A stretch of DNA of 64,000 bases. Origin: Bimuria novae-zelandiae CBS 107.79. Its lineage: Eukaryota; Ascomycota; Dothideomycetes; Pleosporales; Didymosphaeriaceae. This document shows, piece after piece, positions 13,222 to 24,874 of the stretch. The translations under genes and the position numbers were made by a program. The notes under the pieces were generated by a model. It saw nothing but the letters and a program-made list of their open reading frames with translations, was not told the DNA's origin and ran no database searches. Location: positions 411,213 through 475,212 of the forward strand of contig ML976708.1 of assembly GCA_010015655.1 (NCBI GenBank), read 5' to 3'. Every line of letters begins with the position of its first letter. The first letter of the stretch is position 1.

Positions 13222-15392
13222 TTAAATTTAATTACTTTTACTTATTACAGGACAAGTAGATTTTAAATATAACTATAAACTAAAGCTACTAAGCAGCACA
13301 CAAAGTTAAAAAACTTATATAAATAGATATTATAAAGGCAACACCTAGACCTATAAGGAGATAAAACCCTCCTTAGTAAGTAATTAAAATGGAGCCTTAA
13401 TAAATACTTAACGCTAGCAAGACTGTCTTTGCTAAATAAAGAAGTTATAAAAATAAGAATAAGACTTTTTACTAAAGGTTTATATCTTAGCGCGAATAAT
13501 TATACGCAGCAAGCTATTAGCTTATAAAAGAGTAATAGTTAGAGAAATAAAAGGATAGCCTCCCTATTTATAACTAAACTCTACGCATTAAGAGTTAACG
13601 AGAATAAAATATATAATTTCTAAGTAAGAGTAAAGCACTTATTAACATCTAGGACACCTTTTAGACTTTACTATAAGGAGTAAAAGGACTAACTAAAGAA
13701 ATAGTAAAATGGCGCTAAGAACCTCTAATAATATAATAATAGTCTTAAAAAATAAAAGGTACAAATTAGTTATTAAAAGTAGACTAATAAATAGAGCTAC
13801 TAAAGAGATTAATAGTAGAGCTTGTCTTAAACAAAGGAAGAAGCTACCGCCCTAAAATTCTTAACTTAGCCTACTTTAATAGTAAATGATAGAATTACTA
13901 TTATTTTAAAATAGTAATATAATATAAGCTCCTAAAGGATAGGGACTACCTTAAAAATATATTTAGATATATTATTAATTAATTAGCAGGACGTGCAGCG
14001 ACGGTGGGAATTATATACTTAAACTACTACCTAGAATACACTAAAGCTAACCTTTAGAAGCTACTAGACTATAACTTTTATAACTACCTAGTAGAAGAAA
14101 TTGCGCGTAACCGCTTACTTATAATATAATAAGGAAACTAGAAGCTTCGTAACTTTAACGTTAACTTTAATAACTATGCTATAGAAGCTAAGGAGTATAG
14201 TTAAGAAATTCTAAAGAACTTATACCTTTAAAGCCTCTACAAGGATTTATAAGACTAATAGTTATAGTAAATATAAATAATTATTAGGACCCGTAAGGGG
14301 TCTAAAAGAGAGTTAATAAAATTAAAGAAAACCTCTTCTAAAATATATTATAACTACTAAAGTTTTCTGCCAAGAACAGGGCGCCAGACGAGATAGATTA
14401 GGAACCTACTTAAGCTAACCCTAGAAAGATGTCTAGCCAATAAAGCCAAGATAGAAGACACTAAGTAATAGATAGAACTATAGGATATAAATCTAATAAT
14501 ATCTAAAAATAAGCCACGTGGGTATCGCGCGAGGTAATAGACACCTGTAAAAAGAATAGTTCTTATTTTTATTATAGAGATACAGGACACCGCGTAAAGC
14601 AGTGTAAACTTTTATTTATAATAAAGCTAGTATAAATTCGCGCCGCTACACCTGCTACTAAAAGCTTTTTAATAAAAAGTTTAATATAGCTTTTATTAAT
14701 GTAAAAAACTAAGTCCTCCTAGTAACAGTCGCCGCTAGGAGGCAAAAGTAAGAAAAGGATAAAAAATAAGTTTTAATAACTTTTAAAAGCTATAATTAGA
14801 CTTAATACTAGTAATAGTATACTTACTTATTAATAGCATTGTGTTTACATTAATAACAATTAATTTAGGTTATTTAGCCTTTAAATTTATATTAAAAAAA
14901 CTTGTAACGAAAGCCCACCTACAGCGCAAGAACCTACCCTATCTATAAAAGGTTATTAGTATTAGAGGCATGTAACTCTTCGTACGCGAAGTAGTCTAAC
15001 TAGAAATAAATATTAATAGCTATATAAAACTAATATAGTTATACGTCTTACCTAATAACAGGTTGTACGATCTAATCCTTGGCCTAACCTAAATAAAGAA
15101 GAATAGAGTTAAACTAGCCCTAGTAAAGAAATTAATCTAAATTAAAAGTTTAGGCACCCGCATCCGTGACTAAAAAAGTAAGAAACTATTAATAAAGCTT
15201 TAAAAAGTATTAGCTATAGTCTTTATAGCCCTAGATTAGCGTAATTAACGCCTAGAAAATAGGGCTAAGGTGTTTTCTATATTAATAAAGAATATATAGA
15301 AGGCGTTAACCTGCAAGCTAAAGGTAAACTTATAAAAGTTACTACTTAAAGCTTTTAAGGACTTATAGTGTATCTTTTATAGGGAATAAGCT

Positions 15393-15711
15393 TGTCACGG
15401 TAACCTCAGAGGCTACCTAACAAGCATAGATATACTACTGGCAATAGTATATCTTAGAGATATCGCGCGCTGGCAGCCAGCTAATAAATTAGTAGACAGG
15501 TAACCCGTTTACTAGCTAATTAGTTAAAACATAGCGCTAGCCACCCTTAGTAAGGGCGTGCGACAAAGCGAGAAAATAAATTTATATTAATTAAAAAGAA
15601 GAAGACTTTTTCTCCTTATTTAACGTCTTATACTTACACGTAGATACTAAATGTAGTATATTAATCTAGCCTATCTAGGCCTTAGATATCTTGCTTATTA
15701 CTTTTATAATA
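15393..15711 (+). repeat. 5' LTR of element M
   Basis: Begins TGTCACGGTAACC. The end TAATA is the RIP-altered form of TAACA seen in the other copy. Confidence 0.9.
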
Positions 15712-15899
15712 TTACGTTAGATTAATACTAACTAACTAATATAACTAGCCTAGCAGACCTAACCCTAATAATATAAGTAATAATAAAATAGATTAAGATA
15801 CTATAAAAGACTTTTTAGTAAGCTTAGTAGGCTTAATAGGAAGCCTTTTAGCAGTCTCTTTAATAAATATAGACTTAGTATTAAGCTAATATAAAAGCT

Positions 15900-17420
15900 C
15901 TACGCAAGGAGCTTACTACGCTTAAAAAGTCTATTTACTTTACTAACTCCTCTACGTTAATACTAGCTAAGGAGTTATTAGAGTCCTCTATAACGCTATT
16001 TAGTAATAGCTTAATAACTATAAAGACAGTGCACCTAAGTAACTAACTACCTAACCTGCCTATATTTACTATCGCGATTATATAATAATACTTAATTATA
16101 ATAAGCTTAAGATTAAGCTCCTGCGCCACGCACACGACTCACCTATAGGTAGCTACCTAGTTAGAGGCAAGACACTCGAGATACTATAGCAAGAGTACTA
16201 CTAGCTAAAGATATTTAAGATAATTAAGCGATACGTCGCCTACTGCCACACCTACCGCAAAGCGAAGTCGTCTAGAGACAAGTACTATAGCCTACCAAAG
16301 CCTCTACCTATTGCAGAACGACGCTGGCAACACATTTCTATAGACTTTATAATAGATCTGCTAGAGTTAAGAGGATACACGAATATTATAGTAGTAGTTA
16401 ACTAATTAAGCAAGTATAGATACCTAATCCTTTATAAAGAGATAACTATACTAAAGATAGTGCAACTTTTTCTATAATACGTATAGGCTAATTAAGGACT
16501 ACCTACTATAATAGTTTCTAATAAAGGAACCTACTTTATCTTAACGTTCTAAACTAAGCTTTATAATAGATTAAAGATTACAGCGCTGCTATCCTTAGCA
16601 TATTACCTAGAAATAGATAGATAGATAAAAAATATAAACGTAGTAATGGAGAAAGTACTACGCGCGTACACTAGCTACACGTAGGATAATTATTTAGATT
16701 AATTACTTATTATATAGTTTAAGGCTAATAATATAGTATTAAAGTTAATATAAATATTTCCCTTCTTAATTTACTATTAATAGAATCTTTACATAGGATT
16801 TAAACTACCTATTATAGCACCTTAGCCTTACTACTAGAGGCTTAACGCGGCTACTACTAATTATATAGTAAATAAAATAAAAGATATAATAGATCTTATT
16901 CGCAAGGAACTAACCTAGACGTAAGCTTTATATTAAGAGTATATAAATTATTTATAATAACTAGTACTTGCCTATTAAATAGGTAATCGCGTCTAGCTAG
17001 ACGCACGAAACTTAAGGATATAATAACAATCTAAGAAGCTTAACTAGAAAAACGTAGTCTTATATAAAATTAGCGCGATAGTCTCCCCGCACACCTACTA
17101 ACTAGAGCTACCCGAATTAATAAATATACACCCCGTGTTCCATGTGAACCTACTCCGGCCAGTAGAGCCAGACAGCACCTATTTGCCAGGACAGCAGGTA
17201 GAGCCACCTAAACTAGTAATAGTTAACGTAGAACTAGAGTATTACGTTAAGAGAATAGTGAACCTCCGCTTTAATTAACGCTAGAGAAGATACGAATACT
17301 AAGTTAAGTAGACTAGATATAATAACCTAACCTAAAAATTAAAATTTAACTTTACTAACACTATCGCTATAGAGGAGTACTACTAGAAGTACCCTAATAA
17401 AGAGGATTTTAATAGATAGA
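15900..17420 (+). pseudogene. gypsy integrase plus chromodomain-like C-terminus (element M)
   Basis: The plus strand reads an integrase zinc-binding region (LRHAHDSPIG...CHTYRKAK, about 16110-16265). The catalytic core follows (RRWQHISIDFIIDLLELRGY, about 16320-16380), then a late segment HPVFHVNLLRPVEPD near 17130-17175 typical of the integrase tail that leads into a chromodomain. Stops are TAA/TAG. No RT or protease motif precedes it within the LTR pair, so this is what an internal deletion left behind. Confidence 0.8.
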
Positions 17421-17504
17421 TTAAATAGCTATCTAAAATAATATTAAACTAGACACCTATATAAATCCTCGCAAGCTCAGACTGCAAGAAAGGGAGGGAC
17501 CTAA

Positions 17505-17823
17505 TATTACGGTAACCTTAAAGGCTACCTAACAAGTATGGATATACTACTAGCAGTAGTATATCTTAGAGATATCGCGCGCTGGCAGCTAGCCAATAAA
17601 TTAGTAGACGGGTAACCTATCTACTAGCTAATTAGTTAAAATATAGCACTAGCCACCCTTAGTAAAGGTGCGCGACGAAGTAAAAAGATAAATTTATATT
17701 AATTAAGGGGGAGAGGACCTTTTCTCCTTATCTAACGTCTTATACCTACACGTAGATACCAAATGCAGTATATTAATCTAGCCTATCTAGGCCTTAGACA
17801 TCTTGCTCGTTGCTCTCGTAACA
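17505..17823 (+). repeat. 3' LTR of element M
   Basis: Begins TATTACGGTAACC (TG to TA and CA to TA relative to the 5' copy) and ends CTCGTAACA. Confidence 0.9.
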
Positions 17824-20450
17824 AAGCTAACAAGCTCCCCCTACACCGTAGTCCTAGAGTGAATCTTTCTATCCCTCTCGTGGAAAAAAATAGCAAGACC
17901 CTAAAGATCCCTTATAGCCCTCTATTTAACATATCTCGTGAAAAGTTGCTCGTTTTTAAAAAGAGCTTACTAAATACTTAGATAAAGGCTTTATTTAAGT
18001 AAGTAAGTCTAGCGCCGCTACCTTAGTATTATTTATTAAGAAATTTAGTAAAGGACTACGCTTTTACGTTAATTATTAAGCCTTAAATACTATCCTAAAG
18101 AAAAACTAGTACCCTTTACTATTAATTAGTAAAATCCTTTAGCTCCTTGCGAAGGCTAAATAATTTAGTAAACTTAATATAATTTAAGCTTTTTATAAGC
18201 TTTTAATAGTAAAAGATAAGGAATAAAAGATAGCGTTTAAAACATGATTTAGTCTTTATAAGTAGCTAGTAGTTTCTTTTAGCCTAGCTAACGCGCTAAG
18301 TACGTTCTAGTAGTATATTAACTAAGTACTAAGGGAGCACTTTAATAACTACTACTTAGCGTATATAGATAACGCTCTTATTTTCTTTAGTAGTAGCTAA
18401 AAAGACTATAAAGAGAAAGTATATACTATAATTTAAAAGTTAGGGGCTATAGGACTACACTTAAATATTAAGAAATTTAAGTTCTATATTAAAAGGACTA
18501 AGTACCTTAAATTTATTATAAAAGTTAATAAGGACGTAAGCATAGTCCGTGATAAAGTCTAAGTAATTTAAAAATAAAAGCTACTAACTTTAGTAAAAGA
18601 AGTCTAAAGCTTCGTAGGCTTTATAAACTTTTATTAAAGATTTATATAAGACTTCTTTAGCATAGTAAGCCCCCTTATAAAGCTTATTAGTAAAGGAGTA
18701 GAATTTATCTAGGGATAAAAGTAGTAGCACGTATTTAACTTCCTAAAGATAGCGTTCTATATAGACCCTGCGCTAGCCTACTTTAATCCTAAATAAGAAT
18801 TAGTACTAGAAGTAGACGCCTTTAGCTAGTTAATTAAGGGATACTTCTTCTAGTATAATAATAATAGGATTCTACGCCTAGTAGCTTACTTCTTAGTAAA
18901 GAATAGCTTAGTAGAATATAACTACGTTATCCACGATAAAGAGATGCTCGCAGTTATTAAATACGTAAATAAATAAGACTATATATATTAAGTAGTAAAG
19001 CACCTTACGGTCTATACTAATCATAAAAACTTTACGTATTTTGCTACTAAATAAAGGTTAGATAAATAACACGTTTAGTAGGCAGATGTACTTAGCTATA
19101 TTAATATAATATTTATATATAGACTAGGGTTAGTAAACTTTAGGGTAAACGCCTTTTCCTAAAGGAACTAAGACCTACTAAAAAATAGTAGAGATAATAG
19201 ATTAAAGTTAAGGTACTTTATACTTTTTTAGAAAACTACAAAAAAAATAGCTTAAAGTCTTTTATCTTTTAAACACCTATTACTATAGAGGAACCTAACT
19301 ATACTAAAATAGACAAGAATCTAGTACTCGCTTACCTAACACGCCTTAAACTACTTATATTAACCCTTTAAGGAGGCGATAGCCCTGCTAAGCGACGCGA
19401 ACTAGACTTTAACACTATATAGTAAGAGGTAAAACGTAATAAAGATAGCGCGTATAGCAAGATAAAGGTCTATATTAAGAATAGGCTTAGGAAGTTCGAA
19501 CCTAGATAGAAGTTATTTATTAGTATCTTAGAATATAGTATAGATAACTAAGGGTACCTACGCTATACGTTAAGATAATAGATACTAGAATTAAAACTTT
19601 TATAAATAAAGCTAATAGTAGTCGCGTATAGTTCCCTAGCTTTAAGATACTTAGAATAAAAAAATACTTATAAGGTTCTTACTTAAGACTACTTCTTCCT
19701 AAGGATATTTAACTAAGTAAGGTAGTATATTAAGAATTATAATATTTATAGAAGAAGTAAACTATAGAGAGAAGTAAAATACGGCCTGCTAAAGCACTTA
19801 TTACTACTTAAATAAGGATAAAAGATTATTATAATAGACTTTATTATTACCTTACCTAAGAGTAATAGCTGCACGAATATTATAATAATTATAAATAAAC
19901 TTAGTAAGGACCCTAAGTTTTTTAGTTTTTTAAATTTTAATATACCTATAGTTATAATAGCATTTTTTTAATACTAGATAGTAAACTGCTTTTTCCCCTC
20001 TTTTATTATATTAGACCGCGGGGGACAATTTGTGAGCGAATTTTAGACTATACTTTGTAAATAAGTAGGTATCGACTAAAGACTGTCTATAGTAAAGCAC
20101 CTAAAGACAAATAGGTAGACTAAATAAATAAACTCTATCTTTAAAGCCTACCTCTAGGCGTACTATAACTAGTTATAAGATAATTAAATAAAGTGGCTTC
20201 CTATAGCTTAAATAGCTATTAAAGGGCGAAAAGCTATATTAATAGGAATTGGCCTATTTTTCTTATCTTATAGCTAAAACGTTAAACTAGTTAAGAACTT
20301 TAAGGTATAGCGATTAGCTTTAGAGCTTAGAACTAATATAAAGAAGGATGCGAAGATAATAATAAAGAAATTTAAGAAAGTTTTTAACTTTACCTAGATA
20401 AAAATAATAATAGCTTAATAAAAATAACAGCGCCTAGTAAACTATTAATA
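17824..20450 (+). pseudogene. gypsy L RT, RNase H and integrase remnants
   Basis: Downstream of M the plus strand resumes with RT (SREKLLVFKKSLLNT near 17930-17980, then YIDNALIFFSSS near 18360), RNase H (about 18.7-19.1 kb) and the integrase core (about 19.8-20.4 kb). The second Asp of the YIDD box has become Asn (GAT to AAT). Many TAA/TAG codons interrupt the frame. This was once one polyprotein with the gag-protease part at 13.3-15.39 kb. Confidence 0.75.
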
Positions 20451-20949
20451 TAAAAACGCTTTAATTATAAAGGAAGGAGATAAGGTGTAACGAAAGTATA
20501 AAAACTATTTCTAAAACTAACGTCTAAGCAAGAAGCTTAACTAGAAGTAAAAAATGTTTATTATAAGGAAGGTAATAAACTTTAACGTAGTAAAACTAGA
20601 TATCCTGCCAAACATGCACTTAAGGTTCTATGTAAATAGGCTAAAATTAGCCTTGTTAAACCCTCTTCCTAGCTAAACTACTAATAACGCCCAGCCCGAA
20701 GCAATTATAATAAAAGAGGGGAAAGAAAAGTATAGTATATTTAATATATATAAAAAATACTAGTCCTATAGAGGTGAGAAAGTAGAATACCTAATATAGT
20801 AAGATAACTACTTTTAAAGAACTTAGGAACTTCGTAAGAACTTTAACTAAGCTACTACGTTAAACTATTAAGAAAAGTTTACCAAGCTATATTAAAATTA
20901 TAATAAAAAACTCTTAATAGGATTCTATCGCGATATCCCCTAAATTAGC

Positions 20950-22820
20950 TTTTATTAGGGCCTAAAAGAGGCTCTATAATGCCTACCTTACTAAATTAAG
21001 AAATCTAGCTAGATAAAGGTGTTTAAGATAAGGGTAGGAATAATATTATTAGGGGAGAAAGTTAAGTATTAGGGAAATAGGTTATGAAAGAATTTTAAAA
21101 AAGTAACTTAAAAAACCCTTAAAACTACTAAGAATAATAAAAAGACTAAATAATTTCTGTAATAATAAGGGATCACCCTCACGAAAGAAGTAAGCTTTAG
21201 AAGTAAACTAAAGTAAAAAGGAGAAAAAAACTAGGTAAAAAGAGTATTTTTATTAATTAAAGAAATAATAAAACCTATTTTAATAACGTTTAGGTCTACT
21301 TCTCAAACCCCTAACATACTACTAGGATTAAAGAAGCTATTATCCTCCTTACTTAGGCACTTTTAAATTATAATAGCCTAAAGCCGCTAGCGCAAGCCCT
21401 AGTAGGCTTAAGTAAGTATATTAGCTTCCGCGAGGATATTATTTATTATTTAAAAACTATCTATTATAATGCCCTTGTCTACTACTATAAACTTACTAGA
21501 GAGCTACACGATGTTAGCCTTAAAAGTTAGCTTAATTATTTAAAAGGAACTTATAAAAGGGTTCTTACACTTTTAATAAAATACTTTAAAGTTAGTAGTA
21601 TAAATTTAAAAAAGATTAAAAGTCTTTTTAACTATAATAGTAATGCGCTCTAAGAGCTAAATAGTTTTAAAAAAAAGTAATAAGGCCTAAAGTAGTAGTA
21701 GTCTTACTTTTAAAAGAGATATAGTAATTAATAATAGCAAACTTACGAGCAGAATAGAACGTGTTAAAGTTAATAAAAAAGGTCTTTTATTCCTAGCTAC
21801 TTTTTAAAACCTTATTTATAAAATAATTTATATTAATAATTATAATATTAGCAAACTCTTCGCGGCTAACGTTATTAAGAATAGGCTAAATCTAGGTAGG
21901 GGAAGCAGTTAGTAGAGCATACCTTAAAATTATTTAGAATAAGTTAGACTAAAGCATACCTGTCTAGTGTAGCTAGTAAGCTTATAGGTATGGCACTTTT
22001 TACAGGACACTATCTTACCTGCTAGCACCTACTAATAGACGCGTCTATAAATAATATAATTAATATACTAGTGCTTAATTATTACGCGTAGCAAGATTAG
22101 ACCGTAAAAGCTAAGCTTATTAAGTTAGCGAGTGCGCACACCTAGGCTAATAAAAAATAAAAATAAAAGTTAGAAAAGTAAAGAGGTAAGTTAAAAGGTA
22201 GGACGAAGTAAAGAAAGCGTAAAAAAAGATTTAAAACTTACTTTATAAGCTTTAGAAAGACTAAACTTTTTAATAAGCTAGCTAAGGAGGATTACGCTAG
22301 CGTTAAAAATAGTAGTTTTATTTTAAAAAAGCTTAGTTTTTTTAAGTTAGTAGTTAGGTAACTATAATAGGGACGGGCCTTTTTTTATTTTATTATTAGA
22401 GTTAGTAGCATGCCTTAAACGCTTAGGTATTTTTATTACGTAGCTATTATAGGAAGGGCTAGCTATCTTATTAAAATAGTAAGAGGAATTAGGTCGCGAA
22501 GTTAGAGAAGACTAGATTAAAAGTAAGACGTTATAGCGCACAAAGTTAAGCTAAGAAAAGAGAGAGTATAAAATAGTAAGGTCTAGAAGCTAAGCGAGAA
22601 GCGATTTTGTGTATATAATAATAAGTAAACGCACTAGCGCGAACACGCCGTAGTAACTACTTATAGTAAGGATATAAACTTAGACAGGCAAGAATAGAAC
22701 TAGTAAGAGGTTTATAATAATAAGAGGATCGCAAGTAGATAATAAAATAATTATAAAGGTATATAAGTAAGATAAGACGCGGAGATTTTTCTTTACCCTT
22801 AATAGAGAGAAAGGAGGTAT
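20950..22820. other. extra 1.9-kb tail of gypsy L, possible lost ORF
   Basis: This lies between the integrase tail and the 3' LTR. It is strongly RIP-mutated. Plus-strand frames near 21.85-22.2 kb read fairly well if TAA/TAG are taken as former Gln codons, but two frames compete and I recognise no domain. It could be a third gene, captured sequence or a long 3' non-coding tail. Confidence 0.35.
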
Positions 22821-22824
22821 ATAA

Positions 22825-22980
22825 TAAGCTATGCCTAGTTACTACCTTAGATCCTTAACCCTTAGTTATGCGAACCCTAGATATATAAGTTTAACGCCCG
22901 AAGCCTAACTTTAGACTCTTTATTAAGTTTATAAGTATTCTTCTAGCACCTTTGGCTCCTCAAGCACCCAGCCCCTTACA
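22825..22980 (+). repeat. 3' LTR of gypsy L
   Basis: Starts TAAGCTATGCCTAG (the TGGG start is mutated) and ends CCCCTTACA. It is 156 bp, matching the 5' copy in length. Confidence 0.88.
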
Positions 22981-23746
22981 ATAAGGCTAAAAAGCTAAGC
23001 TATATAGTATACTATATTACTACTTAAAAATAGCTCTTAAAATATAAAAATAAAGGTCTGCGAGAGGCCTTAATAATATAAAAGAAACGCGTAAAGCAAG
23101 ATAAGTCTTTACCTTTTAATTAGCTAAATAAGAATAATAGTAAAGTAGTATTTTAATTACTTTATAGCGTATAGCGGGCTCGCAATCGTTAATACTAAAA
23201 GGATATAGAAGAGTAATAAATATAGTTTTAAAAAAGTAAGTAAGTAGGCGCGCGTCGGGCTAGCTAATAGCTTAAAAAAAAGGTACTCTATAAGAAGCGT
23301 ATTACTTAATTAGTTACTAAAAATACGCACATAAAGTAGAGGGCTAATAAAGCTATAAAATAGTACCTAAAGTAATAGGCCTGTAAGGCATAAAAATAAC
23401 TCTAATAGAGTATTAAGGCATCTTAATTAGCTATTAAGAAGATCTCTAGACCTTATAATAAGGCTATTAAGCCTATATAGCCCTAAGGTAAGGCTATAAA
23501 TATTAATAAGGCTATATTAGCTATATTAGCTCTATTAACGCGCTAAGACTGTATTATTAAAATACTAAGTAAATATAAATAATCTAATTAGATAGTATTT
23601 ATCTATAAGCCTTAGAGACCTTAACACTAGAAAATCTTGTAATAATATGAAATGTACGCGTCTCTATAGCCTTATATTATTGGCTAAACAATCGCATTAG
23701 GGTGTTACATGAGTTAACGTGTTGCACGAGCTGCCAAGCTACGGTA

Positions 23747-24050
23747 TCACTCTCCGTTTAAGGGCATATTTGGATTAATTCTCTATCTTATCTATTAATT
23801 ATCTACCTGTTCTTTTTTTCTTTTAATTATCTTACTAACGAAAATGCACTTTATTATAGCCCTTCCCTATCTTAATAGTACTATCTAGTCTGGTGCACGC
23901 AGCAATGGAGCCGTTTATAAATAATCTTACTACAGGTGATAGCATGAATCGATGAGTAGTAGGACTTAGCGCAAGGGCCATGGAAGTGTATCAAATATTC
24001 CTTACTCCTATAGAAATCAGTATATATTTCATGAATTACCTATGACTAAC
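23747..24050. other. AT-rich unique-looking spacer
   Basis: Lies between pogo J and the Tc1-like fragment. It has pyrimidine-rich runs (23790-23825) and no convincing reading frame or repeat partner in the window. Confidence 0.5.
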
Positions 24051-24055
24051 AATGC

Positions 24056-24382
24056 ATGGCTATCCACCATCGTCTCAGTTATCAAGAACGCGCCCGTATA
24101 CACGCTCTACACTATACTGCTGGCTGGCCATGTATATGGATCTCCCGAGAGCTCCAAATCCCATACGAGACTGTACGCCGGTGTACAAAGGAGCAGATTA
24201 CTCCCTTAAAGCCGCGCGGTAGGTCTGCTCTCTTAAGTACTCCTCTCCGCCAACGCCTCGTTTCTCACGCTATAGCCTCTCACGAGCAGAGGCTTAAGCC
24301 TCTAAGAGAGATAGCTCACGAGCTAAGGGTAAGGTCTTTCTCTCCTATTACAATAGTTTTTACTACGTGTATTTCTATTTAG
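24056..24382 (+). pseudogene. Tc1/mariner-like transposase N-terminus, truncated
   Basis: A 108-codon open frame starting MAIHHRLSYQERARIHALHY. It holds a helix-turn-helix (about residues 7-45, including WISRELQIPYETVRR), a basic linker (KPRGRSALLSTPLRQRLV, residues 51-68), and the start of a second helix-turn-helix (LREIAHELRV, about residues 83-92). This is the bipartite DNA-binding region of impala/Tc1-type transposases. The match is lost near residue 92 and no DDE domain follows, so it is a fragment. Unlike the neighbouring elements it carries few RIP-type stops. No TIR pair was found around it. Confidence 0.6.
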
Positions 24383-24640
24383 ACTATTGCCCTAGAATTT
24401 TTCTCCTTGATCTGCCTGACCTGTGCACCATTTTTATGTACCTTAGTCTTTTATGCACGTTCCTCTCCTATAGTCTTAGATCTTGTGCACCTGTCTTCTA
24501 CGCACCAATATTCTGTGCATGGATTTTTTGTACGCCAGGATTTGTTACTTAGCTTTAGAGTACTAGTCCCTTGCATATGGACCTCTTACGTACGAGACTC
24601 TATTTTGTACATGGAACCCTTTTAATAAACATCTCTTTTA
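24383..24640. repeat. quasi-periodic GTGCAC/GTAC-spaced sequence
   Basis: GTGCAC, GTACC, GCACG, GTGCACC, GCACC, GTGCATGG, GTACGCC and GTACATGG recur about every 13-17 bp (sometimes 30), separated by pyrimidine-rich spacers ending in TTT or CTT. It looks like a decayed short tandem repeat. The two overlapping open frames here are low-complexity by-products of that repeat. Confidence 0.4.
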
Positions 24641-24685
24641 TAGAATTTTCTCCTCAGGCCTATCCCTCTCCTAATCCTAAACTAA

Positions 24686-24874
24686 TCCTTACCAGGTAAT
24701 AAAGAGTCTATCCTCGCAGCTCGCGTGGGCACATCGGACCGCCTCCGGGGTACCTACGCCCTCCTTTTTTTTGACATCGATCGCTGCTCCGACCCCGAGA
24801 CCCTCTGCGCCATGGCGACCAACCTAATATCCGCTTTTGCCGCCACCCTCTTCGGCGCCATCCTCTCTCGCTAA
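24686..24874 (+). pseudogene. host-like coding scrap, 62 codons, no start
   Basis: An open frame with G/C-rich third positions, unlike the flanking repeats, runs from a stop at 24683-24685 to TAA at 24872-24874. It reads SILAARVGTSDRLRG, then YALLFFDIDRCSD, and ends in a hydrophobic LISAFAATLFGAILSR. CCAG|GT just upstream (near 24692-24697) resembles an intron acceptor, so it could be a last exon. I do not recognise the family. A second such scrap runs at about 25080-25194 (frame with TARDGATVELPPEIDAGDG, ended by TAG). Confidence 0.35.

Larger units (their letters stand above)
15393..17823 (+). mobile_element. internally deleted gypsy element M (2.43 kb)
   Basis: 319-bp LTRs (15393-15711 and 17505-17823) have the perfect 5-bp target duplication AAGCT (15388-15392 and 17824-17828). 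A polypurine tract (AAGAAAGGGAGGGA) precedes the right LTR, giving plus orientation. The interior encodes only an integrase core and a C-terminal domain. Gag, protease and RT are missing, so it depends on another element for mobility. It is nested in gypsy L, which is nested in pogo J. Confidence 0.92.
13066..22980 (+). mobile_element. Ty3/gypsy LTR retrotransposon L (9.9 kb, contains element M)
   Basis: 156-bp LTRs at 13066-13221 and 22825-22980 are flanked by ATAA (13062-13065 and 22981-22984). On the plus strand come gag with a damaged zinc knuckle near 14550-14610, a protease region (about 14.8-15.3 kb), RT with YIDNALIFFSS near 18360-18400, RNase H, and integrase (about 19.5-20.4 kb, including FIITLPKSNS). 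About 1.9 kb of further sequence lies between the integrase tail and the 3' LTR. Element M interrupts it at 15393-17823 between protease and RT. Without M it would be 7,479 bp. Confidence 0.9.
4030..23640 (+). pseudogene. pogo/Fot1 transposase of element J, in four blocks
   Basis: Block 1 (4030-4394) starts at an ATG and encodes the Psq-type helix-turn-helix (MDPIEAAITAIDSRELGE, then FSYRKIAKEYSV). Block 2 (5465-5936) carries the first DDE aspartate in YNIDKKGCLLG. Block 3 (12630-13061) covers the second aspartate region and PLDICVF, the third-Asp region. Block 4 (22985 to about 23640) is the Lys/Arg-rich C-terminal tail. Many TAA/TAG codons replace Gln and Trp. The enzyme would cut and paste the element at TA sites. 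This copy is inactive from both mutation and interruption. Confidence 0.85.
3941..23744 (+). mobile_element. Fot1/pogo DNA transposon J (2.13 kb, split by nested retrotransposons)
   Basis: Near-identical inverted repeats of about 46 bp lie at 3941-3986 and 23699-23744, each flanked by the TA target duplication (3939-3940 and 23745-23746). The outer end is CCGTAGCTTGGCAGCTCG. Three insertions with their own target duplications interrupt it: Q (4400-5459), K (5942-12624) and L (13066-22980, with M inside). Removing them and their duplications leaves 2,132 bp, the size of the other pogo copies here. The transposase reads on the plus strand in four blocks. The TIR holds a 12-bp motif repeated at 17 bp (3955 and 3972). 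Confidence 0.92.

Noticed and set aside
14357..14590. 77-codon minus-strand open frame in gypsy L
   Set aside because: It lies opposite the gag zinc-knuckle region, which reads on the plus strand.
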